A DNA stretch of 36,206 nt from Gammaproteobacteria bacterium. Lineage in GTDB: Bacteria > Pseudomonadota > Gammaproteobacteria > Steroidobacterales > GCA-2729495. Positions within the stretch are counted from its first letter, which is position 1; the number at the start of each line of letters is the position of its first letter. The DNA lies in NCBI GenBank assembly GCA_023383705.1, contig JAHDYM010000020.1:1-36206 (forward strand), in the 5' to 3' direction. The translations under genes were made by a program, and so were the position numbers. Positions 1-7,253 of this stretch are shown piece by piece. The notes beneath the pieces were generated by a model. It made no database searches. It was not told the origin of the DNA and saw only the letters and a program-made list of their open reading frames with translations.

Positions 1-343
1 CGCCAGCCATGCCGACATGACGCGAAGCGTTTCCACACAAAACGGCATAGAGCCCTACTGCCGCACCTGGAGCTGGCTGAAATGAGCTACCATGATCGAA
101 GCCGATGACGGCGTTTTGAATGACGACCTCGCCACCGTTGTTGGTTGCGAGAGCCATAAGCTTCACGCCGTTTTTAACTCGAATTGGTGCCAAGGCAGTT
201 GGCTTGGCAATTTCGAGAACGGTGTTAATGTATTTGACCTCACTAACTCCGATGTTTTTTTTTGGCTCTTCAATGGCGGCGGAGCTTACGCAAGGGGGCA
301 GAAATATTGAAATGGCGAAGAATAAAGGCTTGAGTCTATCCAC
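1..343 (-). CDS. Secreted protein of unknown function, 3' end outside the window (partial)
   Basis: On the minus strand an uninterrupted frame runs from a GTG at 343 to the window edge, about 114 codons without a stop. The first residues are MDRLKPLFFAISIFLPP, followed by CVSSAA, which reads as a Sec signal peptide: basic start, hydrophobic core, small residues before a likely cleavage near residue 23. The mature part continues IEEPKKNIGVSEVKYINTVL and then alternates hydrophobic and polar residues, as in a beta-rich periplasmic domain. An AGG lies 7 nt before the GTG. A run of nine adenines encodes the PKKN part and could be prone to slippage. Codon use is more AT-rich than in the core genes. 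I do not recognise the family. The start is the best available because no in-frame ATG lies upstream. Confidence 0.6.
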   Translation of the reverse strand, partial: MDRLKPLFFAISIFLPPCVSSAAIEEPKKNIGVSEVKYINTVLEIAKPTALAPIRVKNGVKLMALATNNGGEVVIQNAVIGFDHGSSFQPAPGAAVGLYAVLCGNASRHVGMAG

Positions 344-372
344 GGAGACACCTGCAACACTAACGTGAATTC

Positions 373-413
373 GCCCCCCGAAAAGGGGCGTTATCTCGCC
401 CCTTTTCGGGGGC
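373..413. repeat. Long perfect hairpin, 16-bp arms
   Basis: CCCCCGAAAAGGGGCG at 375-390 pairs without mismatch with 397-412 around a 6-nt loop (TTATCT). The stem contains an A4/T4 block inside G/C runs. It sits 30 bp upstream of the minus-strand secreted protein gene, and no run of T follows on either strand. It could be a bidirectional terminator, a protein binding site or the end of a small mobile repeat. Confidence 0.7.
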
Positions 414-420
414 AATATCT

Positions 421-500
421 GTTTCCGGTGGGTATAAGTGCCTGATTTGATTCGACCTCACCGGAAATAGTGTCGATTGGGGTCAAAAAGGACAGGCACC
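421..500. repeat. REP-like palindromic region
   Basis: Two nested inverted repeats are visible: TTTCCGGTG (422-430) with CACCGGAAA (459-467), and GTGCCTG (438-444) with CAGGCAC (493-499). The second sits in a GGGGTCAAAAAGGACAGGCACC context, which resembles the short repeats flanking REP-associated tyrosine transposase genes in gammaproteobacteria. No transposase gene is present here, so this would be a non-autonomous remnant. The 130 bp from here to the end of msrB contains no gene that I can support. Confidence 0.4.
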
Positions 501-635
501 ATGGGAGGTAAACCTAGGCGACTTCAATCCGATCGGCAAGAGCCTTGCCTGCCGTCATGACGCTCGATTCCTGCCTTCGCGTTCAGTCATAGGCAGCACG
601 TGCATCAGCTTCAACGGCATTCCGCTGCCCCCTGT

Positions 636-1177
<542 letters not shown>

Positions 1178-1181
<4 letters not shown>

Positions 1182-1807
1182 TCCTCGTCGGTTTTCAGTT
1201 GCGCGGCAAAATAATCACGCAGCTTTTCCATTTTGGGCACCGCGACCGCCTGAATGTAAGGCTGCCACGGATTCCGCAGTGCGTAACGCTGGTGATACTC
1301 CTCGGCGCGGAAAAACGTGGTGAGCGGTTCCAGCGTGGTGGCGATGGGCGCGGCAAACACGCCGGCACGGTTCAACGCCTCGATGTAATCCGCCACGTAC
1401 TGGCGCTCGGCCTCGTCGTGGAAAAACACGGCCGAGCGATACTGGCGGCCACGGTCATGGCCTTGCCGGTCTTTCTGGGTCGGATCGTGGGCTACGGAGA
1501 AGAAAATTTGCAGCAGCTGGCCGGCACTGATTTGCGCCGGTGCAAAACGCAGGCGAATGGCTTCGGCGTGGCCGGTGTCACCGGCGCAGACACGCCGGTA
1601 CTCGGCCGTTTCGGCCGTGCCGCCAACATACCCCGACTCGACACTCAACACGCCGGCCAGGGCGGCAAACACGGCCTCGGTACACCAGAAGCAGCCGCCG
1701 GCCAGCACCAGTTCATCAAGCCCGGCCGGCGCCGGCTGTTGCGGCAACGGCACGGCGGTGGGCGCGACCCGCAAACCACCCGGCAAATCACACACTGCAT
1801 TGTTCAC
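1178..1807 (-). CDS. msrA: Peptide-methionine (S)-S-oxide reductase
   Basis: MsrA reduces the S epimer of methionine sulfoxide. The product is 209 residues with the catalytic GCFWC motif at residues 38-42 (nucleophile C39), then [12 protein letters not shown], and the GHAEAIRL and YRSAVF motifs of the family. The start is a GTG with AGGAG six nt upstream (CAGGAGTTTCCC before it). An N-terminal extension of about 30 proline/alanine-rich residues precedes the core; it is not a convincing signal peptide. The gene is first in a two-gene operon with msrB. The pattern suggests housekeeping oxidative damage repair and marks the chromosomal side of the boundary with the adjoining mobile element. Confidence 0.95.
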
Positions 1808-1924
1808 GGGAAACTCCTGTGCATGGGTTGGCCAACATCGGCTGATACGTTGGACGCGGCGTTGGCGACCATGTTACAGCGCCCGGTATGCACGCGCCTT
1901 TTTTTACTCGTGTGCAAGTAAGGT

Positions 1925-1955
1925 GGGCACCTGGGGCAATTTTACCCCTGTGCCC
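1925..1955 (-). terminator. Hairpin downstream of the recombinase operon
   Basis: GGGCACCTGGGG (1925-1936) pairs with CCCCTGTGCCC (1945-1955) around an 8-nt AT-rich loop, with a small bulge in the stem. It lies 9 bp beyond the stop codon of the last recombinase-operon gene. No U-tract follows directly, so termination efficiency is uncertain. It may also mark the junction of the mobile element with msrA-side DNA. Confidence 0.45.
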
Positions 1956-1964
1956 CCGCTCGGT

Positions 1965-2393
1965 CTACATGAGCCTGGCCCGCTGCTCATCCCACAGCGC
2001 TGGCGGATCAACCGCCAGATCAAACAGCGTGACGTGGTTCGGCAATGCGTCGTCCAGGATGGCCGCCACGATGTCGGGTGCCAGCGTGGTCAGGTTGACC
2101 ATCCGGCTGACGTAGCTGTTGTCGATTCCTTCCCGCGTGGCGATCTCCTTCAAGGACTTCGCCTCTCCTGATTCCAGCATCGCCAGCCAGCGGTAGCCCC
2201 TGGCCAGCGCCAGTTGGATGGAGGTCGGCGCTACGTCCCACGGTCTAACCGGCGCGGTTTCGCCGTTTGGCAAGGTGACCAGCTTGCGGCCGCTGCGGCG
2301 TTTGATCTGGATCGGCACGGACAAGGTCAGCCTGCCGTCGCTGGTCTGCAGGATGTCGGGCTCGCCGGTCTTCTGGATGCGGATGTCGCTCAT
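1965..2393 (-). CDS. HTH protein in recombinase operon
   Basis: A 142-residue protein whose start overlaps the recombinase stop as ATGA (2390-2393). The middle (about residues 75-105) reads ESGEAKSLKEIATREGID followed by NSYVSRMVNLTTLAPDIV, a ParB/KorB-like helix-turn-helix in which SLKEIATREG and SYVSRMV are the two helices. The N-terminal 50 residues (IQKTGEPDILQTSDGRLTLS) look like a small beta-rich domain. Similar short proteins are commonly encoded right after this type of recombinase. A role in regulating the operon or directing recombination is an inference. It is the last gene before the hairpin at 1925-1955. Confidence 0.8.
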   Translation of the reverse strand: MSDIRIQKTGEPDILQTSDGRLTLSVPIQIKRRSGRKLVTLPNGETAPVRPWDVAPTSIQLALARGYRWLAMLESGEAKSLKEIATREGIDNSYVSRMVNLTTLAPDIVAAILDDALPNHVTLFDLAVDPPALWDEQRARLM

Positions 2394-3745
2394 GCCAGTG
2401 TTTCCACTTGTTGCTCGACCGGCTCGGGACGCAGTTCCAGCACCAGCCGCTCGATGCCGTTGGCGCGCAGTCGCACTTCGAGGTCATTGGGCGACACGAT
2501 CACCTTCTCCACCAACAGCTTGACGATCCGGGTTTGCTCCGCTGGGAACAGTTGATCCCAAATCGCGTCGAGCCGGGTCATGGCCACGGTGATCTTGGCT
2601 TCGTCCAGGGTCGGATCGAGCTTGATCGCTTGCGGCAGCATGTCGCCGAGCAGATTCGGCGCACGCAGGATCGCGCGCAGTTGGTCGAGCACCGCCGACT
2701 CCAGTTCTGCGGCGGGCAGACGCGGCAGGCCCGAGGCGCCCGCGTGTTCCTTGGCGTCGCGCTGAGGCACGTAGTAACGGTAGCGCCGGCCATTCTTCTT
2801 GGTCGTGTGCCACGGCGACAGCGCGCGGCCATCGTTGCCGAACACGATGCCCTTGAGCAGATAGGCCACGGTTGCCCGAGTCGCGTTGCCTCGCACCCGG
2901 CCATTGGTGGCCAGGATCGCGTGGACGCTGTCCCACAGTTCGCGGCTGATGATGGGCGGGTGTTCGGCCTGGTACCACTGGTCCTTGTGCCGCAACTCGC
3001 CAAGGTAGGTCCGGTTGCTGAGGAGCTTGTAGATGTGGCCCTTGTCGATCGGCCTGCCATCGCGGGTCTTGCCGTCTTGCGTGGTCCACGCCTTCGACGT
3101 CACGCCATCCAGTTTCAGCTCCTTGACCAGTGCGGTGCTGGAACCGAGTTCGACGAATCGCTGGAAGATGTGCCGGATCAGTTTGGCCTCGCGCTCGTTG
3201 GGCACCAACCGTCGGTTCTCGACGTCGTAGCCCAGCGGTGGCACGCCGCCCATCCACATGCCCTTGCGCTTGCTGGCCGCGATTTTGTCTCTGATGCGCT
3301 CGCCAGTGACCTCCCGCTCGAACTGCGCGAAGGAGAGCAGGATGTTCAGCATCAACCGGCCCATCGAGGTCGTCGTGTTGAACTGCTGGGTGACCGACAC
3401 GAACGACACGCCGTAGCGCTCGAATACTTCGACCATCTTTGAGAAGTCGGCCAGGCTGCGTGTCAGGCGATCGATCTTGTAGATGACGACCACGTCGATC
3501 TTGCCGGCCTCGATATCCGCCATCATGCGCTGGAGCGCCGGGCGTTCCATGTTGCCGCCGGAAAAGGCGGGATCGTCGTAATCGTCGGCGACCGGTATCC
3601 AGCCCTCTGCGCGTTGGCTGGCGATGTATGCATGGCCGGCATCGCGCTGGGCATCGATGGAGTTGTATTCCTGGTCCAAGCCTTCGTCGGTGGATTTGCG
3701 CGTGTAGACCGCGCAGCGCATGCGGCGCTTCAAGACTTCGCTCAT
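2390..3745 (-). CDS. Large serine recombinase (resolvase/invertase N-terminal domain)
   Basis: The 451-residue product opens with the resolvase catalytic domain: CAVYTRKSTDEG with nucleophile S18, DDPAFSGGNMERPALQRM, then VVIYKIDRLTRS and the FAQFEREVTGERIRDKI segment with its arginines. A recombinase domain follows (GGVPPLGYDVENRRLVPNE, residues about 165-270). The C-terminal part ends in leucine-rich helices. I see no clear CxxC zinc ribbon, unlike many phage serine integrases. Such enzymes integrate and excise mobile DNA via a 5'-phosphoserine intermediate. The gene overlaps its upstream (DUF2924) and downstream (HTH) neighbours by 4 nt each, so all should be co-translated. The gene is intact, so it may still be active although the rest of the element looks decayed. 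Confidence 0.93.
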   Translation of the reverse strand: MSEVLKRRMRCAVYTRKSTDEGLDQEYNSIDAQRDAGHAYIASQRAEGWIPVADDYDDPAFSGGNMERPALQRMMADIEAGKIDVVVIYKIDRLTRSLADFSKMVEVFERYGVSFVSVTQQFNTTTSMGRLMLNILLSFAQFEREVTGERIRDKIAASKRKGMWMGGVPPLGYDVENRRLVPNEREAKLIRHIFQRFVELGSSTALVKELKLDGVTSKAWTTQDGKTRDGRPIDKGHIYKLLSNRTYLGELRHKDQWYQAEHPPIISRELWDSVHAILATNGRVRGNATRATVAYLLKGIVFGNDGRALSPWHTTKKNGRRYRYYVPQRDAKEHAGASGLPRLPAAELESAVLDQLRAILRAPNLLGDMLPQAIKLDPTLDEAKITVAMTRLDAIWDQLFPAEQTRIVKLLVEKVIVSPNDLEVRLRANGIERLVLELRPEPVEQQVETLA

Positions 3746-4248
3746 CGTCCACCTCTCTTCTTGGTGGCTGGCTTGGTCTTGGCATTGGATGGCGGCTTGA
3801 GGCCAAAGAACAGCGGACCCGACCAGCGCATACCGGTGATTTCGCGGGCGATCATCGAGAGACTCGGGTACATGCGTTCCTGGAAGTCATACTTACCGTC
3901 GGCGGTTGCGATCACGCGGTACTCGACGCCTTTGTATTCCCGCACTAGCACCGTGCCTGCGGCTGGACGGTAATCGCGGTCGCGTTTTTTCACCTTGCCG
4001 GTTTCGACCAGAGATTCGATGCGACGCTGGTTGCGATCCAGCAGGTTGGCGTCGACCTTGCGGAACTCCAACTCCTGCAGCCGGTAGGCAATCCGGCGTT
4101 CGAGGAACTGGCGGTTGTGGGTGGGCGTGTCGCCACCGACCAGCTTTTGCCAAAGCGCCCGGATCTCTGCCATCGGCATCTCGGGCAACCTGGCGATCTG
4201 CGCCGCCACCGATGGCGGCGTGGAAAACGATGGTGTTTGCGTGCTCAT
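3742..4248 (-). CDS. DUF2924 family protein
   Basis: A 168-residue protein matching the DUF2924 pattern: an N-terminal helix MAEIRALWQKLVGGDTPTHN, FLERRIAYRLQELEF, a central RPAAGTVLVREYKGVEYRV sheet, and the IAREITGMRWSGPLFFGL motif, followed by a lysine-rich tail. Members of this family are almost always encoded directly upstream of a serine recombinase, as here, with a 4-nt ATGA overlap on both sides. Biochemical function is unknown to me. The GMRWSGPLFFGL region and basic tail would suit DNA or recombinase contact, for example as an accessory or directionality factor; that is inference. Confidence 0.88.
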   Translation of the reverse strand: MSTQTPSFSTPPSVAAQIARLPEMPMAEIRALWQKLVGGDTPTHNRQFLERRIAYRLQELEFRKVDANLLDRNQRRIESLVETGKVKKRDRDYRPAAGTVLVREYKGVEYRVIATADGKYDFQERMYPSLSMIAREITGMRWSGPLFFGLKPPSNAKTKPATKKRGGR

Positions 4249-4463
4249 TTCGACTCCGTAGTTGTCTTGTTGACGGGGTCTGTATGAACGCGCTGGTTGC
4301 CAAAGAAGCCAAGCTCAAACTCGCTCGCTTCTGCCCTGGTTGCGGACTGTTCTGTGCCGGTGATACGCAGGCGTGCCAGGCCGTTGGCCAGCAACGACGC
4401 GATCTCGTGGCGACGCTGTTCCGGCGTCATCCGCTCCGGTGGTAGATGGTTGATTTGATGCAT
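4245..4463 (-). CDS. Small conserved protein heading the recombinase operon
   Basis: A 72-residue product beginning MHQINHLPPERMTPEQRRHE and continuing with IASLLANGLARLR, a predicted amphipathic helix. The remainder is polar. GAGAGG lies about ten nt before the ATG. The stop overlaps the DUF2924 start as ATGA. The same short N-terminal pattern (MTPEQRR, IASLLA, LARLR) recurs at the head of recombinase operons in other proteobacteria as far as I recall. Function unknown. As first gene it probably follows the operon promoter in the 4464-4588 gap, where I see no strong consensus promoter. Confidence 0.75.
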   Translation of the reverse strand: MHQINHLPPERMTPEQRRHEIASLLANGLARLRITGTEQSATRAEASEFELGFFGNQRVHTDPVNKTTTESK

Positions 4464-4588
4464 CGGTGGCGGTCCTCTCGGTCAAACTCACATGCAGTGA
4501 AATTGTCCGGATGGACTGCCGCCGACACCATGAGGGAGTTTCGGAGTCGTGCGAACCGATGCGGGTTGCTGCGAAAAGCAGGTCCCTT

Positions 4589-5803
4589 TTAGTTCGCCAG
4601 ATGACGGGCGAGGATGGTCTTCATCATCGAATTGCCGGGCTGGGTGCTGGCGATCATGTCCCGGATCTGCTCGTTGACCTGCTGGGTTGGCACAACAGCG
4701 TTCACCGCCGCCTGCGTGACTGCCGAATAAGCATCGAGAACATCAGCGCCGGTGATGTCGTAGCCATGCCCGAGAGAGATCCAGCGCAACGCGGCAAGAC
4801 CTGCGGCGAGCGCGAATGCTGGCTGCTTCTCGGCGTAGTCACGGGCGGCGCGCGTCAGCGTGCGCGGATCGGTCGGACTGCGTGTTGCCAACTCAGCAGC
4901 CACTGCGAAGAGCCCCGCGTCTTTCGCTGCAGCGAACCATTTACCCTCGGCGCCAGGCGTGCTGGCTACCAGGTCGCGTAGGATCTCTTCCGGCTGCTTG
5001 TGGGAATATTTCTTGGCAATGGCGCGAAACGTCGCCAGGTTCGTTGTGCCCTGATTTGCCTCGATGGCATAGCGGCGGTAGGCCTCGTCGAGCAAACCGG
5101 AGGACAACAGGATGTCTTCGCAGGACTGGGCAATCTGCCAACCAGGATCATTGAGACCGCGCGACTCCTCGGCGTAGCGGATTGCCTCGGCCTTCCTGCC
5201 CATCGCTGCCAACGCCTTCACGCCCCAACGTCGGTCGTGCCACCACTTGAACCGTGCCTTGTCGAGCAGCGCCAACAGTTCCTGGTGGCGGCCCGCCGCG
5301 TACATCGATGCCAGGCAGGCGCTGGTGCCCTTAAAGAATCCGTGCCCTGATGCATTTGGGCTCCACACGCTCTCGACGACCGGCAAAAACTCATCGGCCC
5401 AGTGCGACGCCAGCTCCGGCGTCACGCACAACTCGCCCCAGTAATCGCCGAGCAGTTCGATGTAGGGCATCTCATCATCCTGCAGCGCTTGCCACAAGCG
5501 TTCGAGCCAGCGTTGTCGCAGCTTCGGCTCGACGTCAGCCTTGACGATGATGGGCACCAGGGTATCGATGGCCTTGTTGACGGCCGAACCCAGTGCGCCC
5601 GATGAGCTGTCCACCTGTTCCAACGCCGGAGAGAGCTTTTCCAGCAGGGTGATGGCTCCGTCAGCCGCGATTACAGGCTCCTTGCGGGCGACCTGCTTGA
5701 TCTCCGTGATGGCTTCCTTGATCCGCTGTAACGGCGTGTCAGACCGCCAGCCAAAGGCATGCCGGCGAAAACGGGAAGCGAATTGCCATTTGTGGGCGCT
5801 CAT
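4589..5803 (-). CDS. Conserved helical protein of unknown function, third gene of the XRE-protease operon
   Basis: The reading frame is open upstream to 5908, but the start chosen is the ATG at 5803 (MSAHKWQFASRFRRHAFGWR), which has GGTGG upstream and begins 17 bp after the protease stop; this gives 404 residues. The protein is almost entirely helical, with repeated two-helix units (for example RRWGVKALAAMGRKAEAIRY, LLSSGLLDEAYRRYAIEAN, LAAGLAALRWISLGHGYDIT) that resemble a TPR-like or HEAT-like solenoid. I recall it as a widespread family without assigned function. No catalytic motif, signal peptide or membrane segment is visible. Its place behind an XRE regulator and an ImmA-type protease suggests a cargo or effector under the same control, perhaps in element maintenance or defence; this is inference. 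Confidence 0.8.
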   Translation of the reverse strand: MSAHKWQFASRFRRHAFGWRSDTPLQRIKEAITEIKQVARKEPVIAADGAITLLEKLSPALEQVDSSSGALGSAVNKAIDTLVPIIVKADVEPKLRQRWLERLWQALQDDEMPYIELLGDYWGELCVTPELASHWADEFLPVVESVWSPNASGHGFFKGTSACLASMYAAGRHQELLALLDKARFKWWHDRRWGVKALAAMGRKAEAIRYAEESRGLNDPGWQIAQSCEDILLSSGLLDEAYRRYAIEANQGTTNLATFRAIAKKYSHKQPEEILRDLVASTPGAEGKWFAAAKDAGLFAVAAELATRSPTDPRTLTRAARDYAEKQPAFALAAGLAALRWISLGHGYDITGADVLDAYSAVTQAAVNAVVPTQQVNEQIRDMIASTQPGNSMMKTILARHLAN

Positions 5804-5820
5804 GATCGATCCACCATGAG

Positions 5821-6732
5821 CTATCGCACCGGGTACTGGCCGTTGCGGATGAAGCGGTCGTAAGTGTCTTCCTCCGGTTCCTCTTCGTCGTGGCGCGCGC
5901 CCTGCCACTCGGCCTCGGGCAGCAGTAGCAAGGTCAGTGTGTAGTCGTACTGACCCGCGACGCGCGTCATCTCCGTGATCGGCATGCCGGCGGGTTCACG
6001 GGCAAACCAGGACTGGGCACGCCCCGTCTGGATGTCGGCCATGCCAAAGGCGTTGTGGCTGTGCGCCAGCGCATCGTGCGGCAGCTCGATGGTGTTCTTG
6101 CGCGTCGCGAAGTAGGCGCCGGACCTGAGCGCCGCCTTGTTCGACTTGGCCCACAGCATGTGATCGTCGCGGCTGGCCACCAGAACGGCGCGCTTGGGTG
6201 CGATCTCGGTCCAGCGCAGGGCGGCGGCCGTCAGCGATACCCCATAGCGGTCGGCGCAGTGGCCGAGCAGATCGAAACTGACAGGCTGACCGTCCACCTG
6301 CCGCCGGAAGTCGTCCAGCGGCATCAGCAAAGTCGAGGCGAACAGATCTGCCTCTGCCTCGATGTCGCGTTCGTTGTTGTCGCCCGTTTCGATGTCGCCG
6401 TCGCCGCACTCGAAAAGGTCTTGCTGGTGACGGTGCAGGATGTAGTGGCCGAACTCATGCGCAATCGTGAAGCGCTTTCTGCCTTCCGACGGGGTGGCGC
6501 TGTTGTAGAGGACCAGCCACTTCGACCGTGACTTGTTGGCCTTCAGTAGACCATCGAAACCTTCCAGATCCTCGCCCCGAACCGTGTCGATCGGCGAGTC
6601 CGAAAAACACTGGCGGGAATACTCCAGCGCCAGTTCGTCAACCTTGACCGGAAAGCGATCCGCACCGAGAACCGTGTTGAGCATGGACGAGATGCGGTTG
6701 GCCTCGGCCATGGGCTTTTTCGCGTCCGTCAT
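5821..6732 (-). CDS. ImmA/IrrE-type zinc metallopeptidase
   Basis: The 303-residue product has a central HEFGH zinc motif at residues 92-96 within KRFTIAHEFGHYILHRH, and a downstream EAEADLFASTLLMP segment carrying the expected third acidic ligand and the conserved FAxxLLMP block of the family. Proteases of this type cleave a partner XRE repressor (ImmA/ImmR of ICEBs1, IrrE/DdrO of Deinococcus). The gene overlaps the XRE gene stop by 4 nt (ATGA at 6729-6732), the classical arrangement. The C-terminal third (residues 190-303) is a sensor-like or unknown domain. I infer that it relieves repression of the divergent operon at 7254 when the cell is stressed or the element is induced. Confidence 0.9.
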   Translation of the reverse strand: MTDAKKPMAEANRISSMLNTVLGADRFPVKVDELALEYSRQCFSDSPIDTVRGEDLEGFDGLLKANKSRSKWLVLYNSATPSEGRKRFTIAHEFGHYILHRHQQDLFECGDGDIETGDNNERDIEAEADLFASTLLMPLDDFRRQVDGQPVSFDLLGHCADRYGVSLTAAALRWTEIAPKRAVLVASRDDHMLWAKSNKAALRSGAYFATRKNTIELPHDALAHSHNAFGMADIQTGRAQSWFAREPAGMPITEMTRVAGQYDYTLTLLLLPEAEWQGARHDEEEPEEDTYDRFIRNGQYPVR

Positions 6733-7130
6733 TCATCTTCCCAGGCATCGAGGATCTTGCGGATCTTCTTCTTGTCCGGCTCGGACATGTTTTTGTACTT
6801 ACGGAAGAAGGCCTCGTCGAGCACTTCCTCGTCCGGGGTGGTTGCCGACTCGGTCAGCAGGAACTCCGTGGTGACCTCGAGGACGGTGGCGATCTTGCCG
6901 ATCTTCTCGGCCGATGGCTTCGGGTCGTCTTTGTTTTCCAGTTCCCAGATGTAGCTCTTGCTGGAGTCGGTCAGTTCGGCCAACTGTTCCAGGCTGAGCT
7001 TCTTCTGTTTCCGCAGTGCGCGGATCTTGTCCCCCAGGGGCGATGGCCCCGGTATTTCCTCATTTGTTGGCTTCAATCCGAAAATAATACCACTTCGCCG
7101 AACGAATTCGTACCTGCTTGACAAACCCAT
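6729..7130 (-). CDS. XRE-family transcriptional repressor
   Basis: A 133-residue regulator (with start at 7130) carrying a canonical HTH_3 domain: LGDKIRALRKQKKLSLEQLA, then ELTDSSKSYIWELENK and PSAEKIGKIATVLEVTTEFLL, about residues 32-95. The C-terminal tail DEAFFRKYKNMSEPDKKKIR followed by KILDAW is typical of XRE repressors paired with ImmA-type proteases. The ATG at 7130 has GGAG five nt upstream. A TTG at 7076 would give a shorter protein starting next to the domain, and TATTAT at 7084-7089 could be a -10 for that version. The frame is open to 7187. Palindromes in the upstream region are likely operators. Start is uncertain. Confidence 0.88.
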   Translation of the reverse strand: MGLSSRYEFVRRSGIIFGLKPTNEEIPGPSPLGDKIRALRKQKKLSLEQLAELTDSSKSYIWELENKDDPKPSAEKIGKIATVLEVTTEFLLTESATTPDEEVLDEAFFRKYKNMSEPDKKKIRKILDAWEDE

Positions 7131-7147
7131 AACCGCTCCGCGACAAT
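7118..7147 (+). promoter_or_regulatory. Probable sigma70 promoter of the divergent operon
   Basis: TTGACA at 7118-7123 matches the -35 consensus. An 18-nt spacer leads to GACAAT at 7142-7147, which matches four of six -10 positions. The expected start near 7154 coincides with the palindromic operator, which fits repression by the XRE protein. Confidence 0.55.
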
Positions 7148-7153
7148 CTGAAT

Positions 7154-7171
7154 CGTTCGGTGCACCGAACG
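7154..7171. promoter_or_regulatory. 18-bp perfect palindrome, probable XRE operator
   Basis: CGTTCGGTGCACCGAACG is a perfect palindrome between the divergent XRE and 7254 genes. A partial copy of its right half (CCGAACG) occurs at 7098-7104, followed by ACGAATTCGT, a 10-bp palindrome at 7102-7111. This layout is typical of a repressor that binds two sites in a bidirectional control region. Confidence 0.7.
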
Positions 7172-7253
7172 TCATCGGTCTGCACACCCCAACAAGGAGA
7201 AGGGGCCGTCGAGGCTGATACCAAGCCGATCCAAACCTTTGAGGGGTATTTAG

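Noticed and set aside
2484-3806. Long minus-strand frame (440 codons) inside the recombinase gene
   Set aside because: Its translation is arginine-rich and repetitive, typical of a GC-rich out-of-frame shadow; the recombinase frame matches the family throughout.
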